Assembly (NCBI GenBank): GCA_030692905.1
Contig: JAUYBT010000144.1
Span: 1 to 58,943, forward strand
Origin: Bacteroidales bacterium
GTDB lineage: Bacteria > Bacteroidota > Bacteroidia > Bacteroidales > VadinHA17
Direction: 5' to 3'
Length of the DNA stretch: 58,943 nucleotides
A program made the translations under genes and the position numbers. The notes under the pieces are model-generated. The model saw only the letters and a program-made list of their open reading frames with translations, did not search any database and was not told the origin of the DNA. How positions within the stretch are numbered: position 1 is the stretch's first letter; each line of letters starts with the position of its first letter. Positions 51,765-58,943 of the stretch are shown one piece after another.

Positions 51765-54700
51765 CAGGTTCTTCCCCGGCGTTATCACTGGTCATTCTTC
51801 TGAGGAAACGGCTAAGCCTGCCTTCAACAGCAATCATATATGTATAAGGTACCCTTACTGATGAATCGGGATGTTTCCTGTTGTTCAGTTTCGTATTTGC
51901 AATAATTGTGTTAAAACTGTTGTTTCCTGCCTGCGCCATCATTACACCTCTGATATATGAGAAATAGTACCATGTTGATTCATCTGCCTTCAGATAAACA
52001 TCGATCATGTCGCCTGATCTTCTACGCTGAATTTCAATATAACCATCCACATAAATGTTGATAGGTTGTGGCCCTATGAATCCGATGCCGATTTTTCCGC
52101 TCGATCTGAATGATGACGTAGCTTCATTCCAGTAAAGTTTCACATCGTTAAATAGTAGTTTGAAATTGAATTCTTTTGGAAGGCTTCCTGAAGTGCCAAA
52201 CAGGTCCATTTCCTCTTTTATTTGTGAGGCAGCGGTTACTCCCATAAGATCTTTCATCCCCTTGTTATTCAGGTCGGTGTTCAGATTTACCGGTTTAAGC
52301 GTTGGCATCATCCTGATCTCATCTGCCATTACCTTAAGGGCTTCAGGAGAGAAATGGAAGTCGAAAGCCAGTATTGCTTCAATGTCAACTTTTCCTGAAT
52401 CAAGAGTATGGATTACCTTTCCTGCACTTGAAAATTTAACCAGGTCATATTTTGCTCCGAAATTGATATTTCCTTCTCCCGACAGTACGCAATAATTCTT
52501 GTCAAAGGCGATCATATTACCGGGTAGACTCTGATCAGCCAGTTTTTCAAGAGAAGTGATTAAATACCGGCCTTTTGCTTTTTCATAGTAGAGGTAGCCC
52601 GTTGAATTTACCAGAGCAACATCGGACCATGATTTTTGGGCCGAAAGAAATGCCGGATAAATATGAATAGGATCTGTGTTGATATACGAACCGGAAAAAA
52701 CAAGATTATCATTCATATCCCTCGGTTTATCACTTACAGGGATCATAACATTTTTTGGATCGATTTTAGATTTGAATTTGATTGTATAACTCTTGATTGT
52801 ACTGCAGTTATGCACAATACCTGCTGATCCTGTATATGTGAGCAGATCATTCTTTGAAGAGAGCAACACATCGCCGGCATATGAAAATGCAGGATTGAGC
52901 ATGAAATTCTGAGTGACAGGGATGTAACCTCTGGCGCTGGTGGACAAGGTATCAACTGTAAGTTCCGGAAAATTAATCTGCTGTATCTCTTTGTTTTCAT
53001 CAACATAATCGTAAATGGCGCTGCCTGTATATCGTTTGGTCGATTCAATATCAATTTTTGCCGAATGCAGTATATGCCTGTTATTGAGAGCAATCAGAGC
53101 GTTCTGCATCGTCTGTATTTTTGCTCTCCTGTTGATGACGATTTTCCCGTTTTCAGGTTGAATCAGCGCATCGGCGATATGAATATAGTTTATATTTTCT
53201 GCTTCAATATATTCCTGGTCAAGGTGATAGCTTCCTTTCCATGATGAAAAAGCGACAGTATCGGAAAGATTATTTGTTGCAAAGAAAGTCGGCTTATCAA
53301 GATTGGCAAAGTCTGACTTTAGAAGTTTATCTGAAGTCAAAAGCGGAGTATTTGATTTTTCCTTTTGCTCCATATTTAACACCCTGTTTTCCATATTGTA
53401 TGCAAAATCTGTCATGGTACAGATATACTGCAGCTCAGGGAATTTCACAACCGAAGAATCGGTATTCAGCCTGAAACGTGCCATCCTGAGATCAAAATTG
53501 ATATCGGTATTAGCGTTTTCAGCAATGAATGAATATCCGCTGGTAGTCGGTGATTTCAGATTATAATCAGCCGTATCTGCTTTGATCGCATTTGATGCAA
53601 AACTGAAAAGATTTGAAGTAATCCTCGAATCGGTCATATTGATTATTCCTGTGCCATGCAGTCTGGCAGGTGTCAGTTTTAATGTACCATCAAGAGTTGT
53701 TCCATTCCCGAACAGATTAAAGCTTTTTCCGGTGGCGTTGGTTGCCAGCCATTCATCTTTTTGAGTCATCCATTTTATTGCAACATCCTGGCTGTTAAGG
53801 ATGGGGAATATTCCCGAGCTGTCTTTTTCAATATTGAATGATGAAGCCTGAGTAATCATTGAATCGGGGAAGAATTTATATTCTTCTGACTTAGTGGTTG
53901 ATGTTAAATGTTTCAAAGTTCCACTCCCAATCAACCCATTGTTGCTCATGCTGATAGCTTCATATAACCTACCCCTGTTCCCGTAGACTTCAACCCCTTC
54001 TTCCGGTATGATCATATTAAATCCAAGAGAGTTGTTTTCCTGTATAGTAAGGTACTGTCGAGTCGGTTTGAGGATATTCCCTCCAACAAATTCTCCTGAA
54101 AGATTCATGTCTTCATTGGAAAAATGATCAATATTTTCATAGGTAAAAGGATCCACTTTAAAATAGAATTCTCCCTGTTTGTAAATACCCTCAAGTCCGG
54201 GTATCTTATCGTAGAAAATATATGAGTAGGTTATTGTATTTATTATGGGATACTGCTTAAGGCTTTTGAGTCCCGATTTATTATTCGGATTATCGATATA
54301 AAGTTCCGCTGTTCCCAGTTGTAAGAGGTTGTTAACTTCTTTAATAACCGGATTACCCAATATATCTTTCTTATCGGTTTCCACCGCAATTTTAATGGAG
54401 TCGATTTTTTGTAGTCTTATCTTAAAAGTATCATAGCTGAAGGAGAAATTATGACCAAATACAGTGAAGAGACCTGCTTCAACAACACCGTCGAACTGAA
54501 GACTTCTGTTCTTTCCGATTGTCAGTTGCTGTTTGTAAGGATGAATTGCAACCCTTTGGGAATCGCTCAGGAAAACACCGGATACTCCGTTTACTGTCAG
54601 TCTGTAGTTTCTCAGATCAAGAATAGCATTATCTATGGGAGCTTTTGTTTCACTTACTATGTTTAAGACATCATAATCCTTTCTTTTAGCATATGAATCG

Positions 54701-56256
54701 AGGAAGTCCTTCGTTTTCTTTTTTATTGTAACCTCATTATTTACACGGTCGTAGAACACAAAACCTTTGTTGGCCATATCGATACACATCCCGGTAACCG
54801 CCTCCTCGGGCCTGTTCAGCCATTTGGCAAACTCTGCAACCGGAAATGTTTCGGAATAAACGTATTCAGTAAACTTAATAAGACGGTTCAGGGGATGGTA
54901 ATCATCAAGCCCCATCATTCGTAAAAAATAGTCTGAGTTGAAGAATGATGAAGATTCAAATTGTGCCTGTCCAAGGGCGGATCCTCTGGCCCGTGATAGA
55001 ATAATTTTTGATTCATTCATATTCCACGACATATATTCAAAATACATGTCGAGACTGTGAAACGAATTGAAATAGGGACTCTTTGAGATAGGATTATTTG
55101 TCCGGAAAAGGTTGACCTGCCTTGTCGTGGAAAAATAGGAAAATCCAAGGTTTGAATGGTAGATTGAATCTTTATCAAGATAAAGTGAGACGGCTGTTTC
55201 CTGACTGTTTAAGCCGGTCTTTGAGAAGAGAAACTCTTTTGAACTGATTTTAAGATATAGTGTATCATTCCTGAAAAGCGTGATTTTCGCCGGAGTAAAA
55301 CTTTTACCTGTACCTTTTACATTAGCTCCTTCAAAGGAAAGTCCTCCTTTATAATTAACCCCTTCATAAAGGTTTTTTATCTGGAATTCTTTTGTGTAAG
55401 TCTCAAAACGTGGATAATTAGCTTTATCCTTATTGCTGAAACTGACTGCCTGATCAGTCAGTAACCCGAGGACTGGTTCTTTAAAATAGATAAAATGCCT
55501 TAATCTGGCGGAATCGATTGTGAAACTACTTTTAGCTATGTTAATTGAATAATTATTTAGTTCAGCAAAAACATCGGCTCCGGGATACCCTGCCTTTTCC
55601 CATGTAACTATACCTTTCGTACCTCTGAATTGCTGTATCTCAGGATAATATGTTCCTGTGACATTGTAGATTTCAGTACTGTCTTTTTGTGAATAACATG
55701 TAAGAGTAGCATCAGAAATGACTACATAAAAAATAGTGTCATGTAAAAACTTAAGGGTATTGTTTTTAACTTTCCATTTAACACTTCCCGACTCGAACAG
55801 AACATTTTCTTTTATCATCGAACCGGTGTTCTTAAAATATCTGTCGATATTATCATTGGTAAACCGGGGGCTGAAAGCTTTTTTACTTAATCCTGTAAGC
55901 CAGTTGGTAAAAGAAGCAGCATCACGTTTATACCCGATGAAATAATTGAGGGTTATGAGATAATCATTAAAGTGAGGAACCGGTCTCATTGATCTGCCTG
56001 AAAGCTGGCTGGAAATGTTAATTATCTTAGCCATATTCTCCTTGCTGAAAGCTGCGCTGTCCCATCTGATAAGGAAGATATTCAGGTTGGCAATCTGTTC
56101 AGAATTCAGATTCGGGCCCATAAAAGTTGTAAGTTCCGTCCTGAATTTTGCAGGATCCCCTGAAAATGCCGACCTTGCCTGAGAAAATAAGATGCAGGGG
56201 GACAGGAGCATTAGTAGCAGAGCCAGTATTGCCAGCTTTCTTAGAATGGAACTCAC
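51754..56256 (-). CDS. Very large exported protein of unknown function (1,500 aa)
   Basis: A single open frame of 1,500 residues. The N-terminus MSSILRKLAILALLLML is a signal peptide cleaved near LFSQA; no other clear membrane segment or T9SS sorting tail is seen. Most of the sequence is short beta strands with alternating polar and hydrophobic residues and many Asn/Ser/Thr turns, a pattern like long beta-sheet envelope proteins. One helical patch near 450-560 (FAKWLNRPEEAVTGMCIDMANK) looks like a winged helix. No known domain is recognised. It lies 12 bases after tpiA on the same strand, so it is cotranscribed with housekeeping genes and probably has a general envelope role. Confidence 0.75.
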   Translation of the reverse strand: MSSILRKLAILALLLMLLSPCILFSQARSAFSGDPAKFRTELTTFMGPNLNSEQIANLNIFLIRWDSAAFSKENMAKIINISSQLSGRSMRPVPHFNDYLITLNYFIGYKRDAASFTNWLTGLSKKAFSPRFTNDNIDRYFKNTGSMIKENVLFESGSVKWKVKNNTLKFLHDTIFYVVISDATLTCYSQKDSTEIYNVTGTYYPEIQQFRGTKGIVTWEKAGYPGADVFAELNNYSINIAKSSFTIDSARLRHFIYFKEPVLGLLTDQAVSFSNKDKANYPRFETYTKEFQIKNLYEGVNYKGGLSFEGANVKGTGKSFTPAKITLFRNDTLYLKISSKEFLFSKTGLNSQETAVSLYLDKDSIYHSNLGFSYFSTTRQVNLFRTNNPISKSPYFNSFHSLDMYFEYMSWNMNESKIILSRARGSALGQAQFESSSFFNSDYFLRMMGLDDYHPLNRLIKFTEYVYSETFPVAEFAKWLNRPEEAVTGMCIDMANKGFVFYDRVNNEVTIKKKTKDFLDSYAKRKDYDVLNIVSETKAPIDNAILDLRNYRLTVNGVSGVFLSDSQRVAIHPYKQQLTIGKNRSLQFDGVVEAGLFTVFGHNFSFSYDTFKIRLQKIDSIKIAVETDKKDILGNPVIKEVNNLLQLGTAELYIDNPNNKSGLKSLKQYPIINTITYSYIFYDKIPGLEGIYKQGEFYFKVDPFTYENIDHFSNEDMNLSGEFVGGNILKPTRQYLTIQENNSLGFNMIIPEEGVEVYGNRGRLYEAISMSNNGLIGSGTLKHLTSTTKSEEYKFFPDSMITQASSFNIEKDSSGIFPILNSQDVAIKWMTQKDEWLATNATGKSFNLFGNGTTLDGTLKLTPARLHGTGIINMTDSRITSNLFSFASNAIKADTADYNLKSPTTSGYSFIAENANTDINFDLRMARFRLNTDSSVVKFPELQYICTMTDFAYNMENRVLNMEQKEKSNTPLLTSDKLLKSDFANLDKPTFFATNNLSDTVAFSSWKGSYHLDQEYIEAENINYIHIADALIQPENGKIVINRRAKIQTMQNALIALNNRHILHSAKIDIESTKRYTGSAIYDYVDENKEIQQINFPELTVDTLSTSARGYIPVTQNFMLNPAFSYAGDVLLSSKNDLLTYTGSAGIVHNCSTIKSYTIKFKSKIDPKNVMIPVSDKPRDMNDNLVFSGSYINTDPIHIYPAFLSAQKSWSDVALVNSTGYLYYEKAKGRYLITSLEKLADQSLPGNMIAFDKNYCVLSGEGNINFGAKYDLVKFSSAGKVIHTLDSGKVDIEAILAFDFHFSPEALKVMADEIRMMPTLKPVNLNTDLNNKGMKDLMGVTAASQIKEEMDLFGTSGSLPKEFNFKLLFNDVKLYWNEATSSFRSSGKIGIGFIGPQPINIYVDGYIEIQRRRSGDMIDVYLKADESTWYYFSYIRGVMMAQAGNNSFNTIIANTKLNNRKHPDSSVRVPYTYMIAVEGRLSRFLRRMTSDNAGEEPVTR

Positions 56257-56268
56257 ATTATTAAATTA

Positions 56269-57027
56269 TTATATAGCTTCAACTATAGCTGCGAAATCCT
56301 CTTTCTTAAGAGCAGCCCCACCAATCAGACCACCATCAACATCGGGTTTTGAGAATATCTCAACTGCATTTGATGGTTTACAACTTCCTCCATACAGAAT
56401 TGGCAGTTTTTTCGCACAATCGTTTCCATATTTCTCCTTTACCAGGTCGCGTATATATTTATGCATCTCCTGAGCCTGATCGGGAGTTGCTGTCAATCCG
56501 GTTCCAATAGCCCACACTGGTTCATAAGCGATAACTATCATATCCATCTGCTCCTCAGAAAGGCTGAATAATCCCTCTTCAAGTTGCCTTCTTACGATAA
56601 GGAAATGTTTCCCGGCTTCTCTCTCATTTAATACCTCACCGCAGCAGAAGATCACCTTCAGTCCACTGTTAATTGCGAGTAATGTTTTTTTATTAAGCAG
56701 CTTGTCATCTTCATGATAGAAGGTCCTTCTTTCTGAATGTCCGATTAAAACATATTCAGCACCGGTGCTTTTTACCATCCAGGCCGATACCTCACCCGTA
56801 TAAGCACCTGAAGCCTCTGATGCGCAGTTTTGTGCGCCAAGGGCTACCTTCCCGTGTTCCAGAATTTCAGAGACACCTGAAAGATGAATAAATGGAGTAC
56901 ATAAAATAACCAGTGTCTTACCAGAAGGTTTTTCCTTAAAGTATTTATCAATTGAGCCTGCAAATTTCAGACCTTCTGCCAGATCCATATTCATTTTCCA
57001 GTTGCCGGCAACAATTTTCTTTCTCAT
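56269..57027 (-). CDS. tpiA: Triosephosphate isomerase
   Basis: TIM-barrel glycolytic enzyme of 252 residues from ATG 57027 (MRKKIVAGNWKMN); a TTG three codons earlier is unlikely. Catalytic residues: Lys11 in NWKMN, His in IGHSERR near 97, Glu in AYEPVWAIGTG near 170. The phosphate loop GGSCKPSN and GGLIGGAAL are present. In Bacteroides the DoxX-type gene also precedes tpiA. Confidence 0.97.
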   Translation of the reverse strand: MRKKIVAGNWKMNMDLAEGLKFAGSIDKYFKEKPSGKTLVILCTPFIHLSGVSEILEHGKVALGAQNCASEASGAYTGEVSAWMVKSTGAEYVLIGHSERRTFYHEDDKLLNKKTLLAINSGLKVIFCCGEVLNEREAGKHFLIVRRQLEEGLFSLSEEQMDMIVIAYEPVWAIGTGLTATPDQAQEMHKYIRDLVKEKYGNDCAKKLPILYGGSCKPSNAVEIFSKPDVDGGLIGGAALKKEDFAAIVEAI

Positions 57028-57091
57028 ATAAATCAATGTTTTAAAAGGTAATAATATTTAAAGGTACAAATCATTTAATGTTTTCAGGTTA

Positions 57092-58210
57092 TTACTTTGT
57101 GAAACTTTGTGTAGTCTGCTTGCCGAACCACTCCTTTTCAGGAACATTAGCCCATGACCATTTTCCGATAACAGTTCCCTCTTTTAGCAGAATATATCCG
57201 GGGTTCGCCCTTACCATGGTTTTCAAGGTCGTCTCATCAACAGAACAAAATTCAAGCCCGTTATTATAACTTTTCGCCTCATCAGTTCCTGAAGCGGTCA
57301 GAATGTAAAAATCAATTCCGTTACCCATGCAATAATAGCCTAGTTCAAATCCATCTGACAAATGTTTTTTACCCACCTCTGCCAGCTTTTTAGAGATCAT
57401 TAAAACAGAATACCCGGGATGAGATAATACTTTCTGAGTAATATCCTCTCCATTCATTGATGTAATACTGAAATCGTGTATTGGAGGCTGATATCCTTTT
57501 TTAATAAGAACCGATTTCTGATCAACAAACTTCCAGTTGGTGTCGTCAGCCGGATAGTTATTAAGGCTGAACTCCTTTTTGATTCCGGCTTTTTCGTAAA
57601 TAAATGTTGTCTGATACACATCAACCGGCACACCTTCCGGAATCGCCATTTTATCAGCAATTTTTACTCCGGTTTCATATGGTAAAAAATCGATAACCGG
57701 AAGATACCTCAGATTGCCGAGGGAAAAAAGAATAAAAAGAACGATAGTGCAGCATATAATAACCCATTCAGTAAAAGTACTGAAGAGATTTTTAATCAGT
57801 TTCCTGCCAGCGTAAAGAACTATAGACAAAGCAATTAATATGATATTTTTCCCGAATGTCTGCCAGTTGGTCAGATGTATTGCATCGCCGAAACATCCAC
57901 AGTCTGAAACAGGATTTGTCAGTGCAAGAATGAAAGTAAGAGGGGTAAAGATCACCATAAGGATCATAACAACCCATATTCCGGTTTTCTGTCTCAAACC
58001 TGTCAGAACAGAGAATCCGGCGATGAATTCAGCAGTACACAATAAAATTGCCAGAGGGAGGCTGAGCTGGTTCAGAAAACCAATATTGAATGCCTGAAAA
58101 TAATCATGAAATTTGTAAGCCGAGCCTAAGGGGTCAATTGCTTTTACTATGCCCGAGAAGATAAAAACGAGACCAACAATTATTCTGCTGACAGATATTA
58201 GTATCTTCAT
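57092..58210 (-). CDS. DoxX/BT_3928-type membrane protein
   Basis: A 372-residue protein. The first 170 residues hold about five membrane segments with the DoxX/MauE-like pattern (VFIFSGIVKAIDPLGSAYKF, then DCGCFGD with two Cys that could form a redox pair). The rest is periplasmic, begins after TGVKIADKMAIP and looks like a thioredoxin fold without CxxC. This is the BT_3928 family of Bacteroidota. It starts one base after tmk. A role in envelope thiol chemistry is inference. Confidence 0.85.
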   Translation of the reverse strand: MKILISVSRIIVGLVFIFSGIVKAIDPLGSAYKFHDYFQAFNIGFLNQLSLPLAILLCTAEFIAGFSVLTGLRQKTGIWVVMILMVIFTPLTFILALTNPVSDCGCFGDAIHLTNWQTFGKNIILIALSIVLYAGRKLIKNLFSTFTEWVIICCTIVLFILFSLGNLRYLPVIDFLPYETGVKIADKMAIPEGVPVDVYQTTFIYEKAGIKKEFSLNNYPADDTNWKFVDQKSVLIKKGYQPPIHDFSITSMNGEDITQKVLSHPGYSVLMISKKLAEVGKKHLSDGFELGYYCMGNGIDFYILTASGTDEAKSYNNGLEFCSVDETTLKTMVRANPGYILLKEGTVIGKWSWANVPEKEWFGKQTTQSFTK

Positions 58211-58211
58211 A

Positions 58212-58898
58212 TCAGATTAGTTTTCTGTCGGCGAATATTCTTACAATCAGATCAAATATTTCATCAGGCGACAGTATTTCACCATTGCTGTTACTGCAAT
58301 CAACAACTGCAAGCCTGTCATCCGATTTTGCAACTTTCAGATAGATATCCCTGACCTTTTTCTGAAACGCAAGACTCTCTTCGTGAATATCCCTGGTTCC
58401 GTTAAGGTAGGTACGGTCATCACCTGTTCTGGCATTTAATAATTTTTTTTCTGTGAAAGCAAATGGCACATCAAGGAAAATATTCAGGTCAGGCTGAGGA
58501 ATTGCGAAATGGTTGAATTCGAGAGAGAGAATCCATCTCATAAGCTCATCCTGTGCCGTTATCTCCTGCAGCTTAGCACACTGATAAGCAATATTCGAAT
58601 AGGTATATCTGTCGAGCAGGACAACCTTTCCGTCATTTAACCAGTTACTGATCACATCTGAAGCATCTTTTCTGTCACCAGCATAAAGCATTGCGACAAG
58701 GTAGGGATCGACATCATTCAGAGAGCCAAATTCACCCCTTAAAAACCTTGCAATAAGTTCACCGAAATATGGAGCTTCGGTCCTCGGAAAGTGCAGATAT
58801 TCACAGTTATATCCCTTCTTTGAAAAAAAGTCTCTTAATAGTTTGATCTGTGTTGATTTGCCAGCGCCGTCAACTCCTTCAATAACAAAAAGCTTCAT
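58212..58898 (-). CDS. tmk: Thymidylate kinase
   Basis: dTMP kinase of 228 residues from ATG 58898 (MKLFVIEGVDGAGKSTQ). P-loop GVDGAGKST (8-16), the DRYTYSNIAYQ block near 100, and a LID region with ARTGDDRTY near 157. I preferred this start to an upstream in-frame one, because the P-loop position then matches the family. First gene of tmk-DoxX-tpiA-large protein. Confidence 0.94.
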   Translation of the reverse strand: MKLFVIEGVDGAGKSTQIKLLRDFFSKKGYNCEYLHFPRTEAPYFGELIARFLRGEFGSLNDVDPYLVAMLYAGDRKDASDVISNWLNDGKVVLLDRYTYSNIAYQCAKLQEITAQDELMRWILSLEFNHFAIPQPDLNIFLDVPFAFTEKKLLNARTGDDRTYLNGTRDIHEESLAFQKKVRDIYLKVAKSDDRLAVVDCSNSNGEILSPDEIFDLIVRIFADRKLI

Positions 58899-58921
58899 TA
58901 TATAATTGATTTTTTTCAGTA

Positions 58922-58929
58922 CAAATGTA
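58922..58929 (-). promoter_or_regulatory. -7 element upstream of tmk
   Basis: TACATTTG on the minus strand fits TAnnTTTG and is 23 bases before the tmk ATG. The -33 region is cut by the window edge. Confidence 0.55.
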
Positions 58930-58943
58930 ATAACCACACCGCA

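Overview
The window looks like chromosomal DNA of a Bacteroidota (Bacteroidales-like) bacterium. The phylum call is firm: several genes carry the TAnnTTTG -7 element of this phylum, one secreted protein ends in a type IX secretion sorting domain, and phylum-typical families are present (SiaB/SiaC pair, DUF3822, DUF5009, BT_3928-type DoxX protein, lysine-type SerA). Most genes lack a Shine-Dalgarno sequence. Rank below phylum is inference.
Layout. 1-4.5 kb: glutamate synthase large subunit (cut by the left edge) with a possible attenuator leader, a lysine-rich micro-protein and a cold-shock protein. 4.6-12.8 kb: secreted M14 carboxypeptidase, arginine decarboxylase, LtaS-type sulfatase, DUF5009 membrane protein, Tat-exported sugar isomerase-like protein. 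12.8-13.5 kb: gene remnants (GH5 and FISUMP fragments) beside tRNA-Asp. 13.7-18.7 kb: CotH-kinase/lamin-tail T9SS cargo, rsmD-DUF3822, RecD-like helicase. 18.7-22.9 kb: an AT-rich accessory stretch with a lone MNT nucleotidyltransferase, small membrane protein and lipoprotein genes, a structured non-coding RNA candidate with a strong terminator, a winged-helix/TM protein, YjbQ, and a RAYT transposase carrying its own palindromic repeats. 23-28.4 kb: sugar-nucleotide cluster (ugd, rfbA, rfbC, rfbD, phosphosugar mutase; rfbB absent). 28.7-35.6 kb: rpsA, STAS protein, RNase Z, guaA, S41 protease. 35.6-38.7 kb: THUMP methyltransferase with a SiaB-SiaC phospho-switch, convergent with an Hpt and flavin-reductase pair. 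38.9-45.1 kb: gcvT-comB, serC-serA-DUF1015, a MITE-like element, yggS. 45.1-51.8 kb: a truncated small gene, uvrA, ECF sigma factor, SPFH-RHH-zinc-ribbon set, rsmE, phosphodiesterase. 51.7-58.9 kb: leftward tmk, DoxX protein, tpiA, and a 1,500-residue exported protein of unknown function.
Most of the window is housekeeping. The parts least explained by known genes are the 1,500-residue exported protein, the gltB leader, the RNA candidate near 20.8-21.0 kb, the RAYT/palindrome family and the 171-bp element at 44.2 kb. I did not find a clear new multi-gene defence or mobile system.
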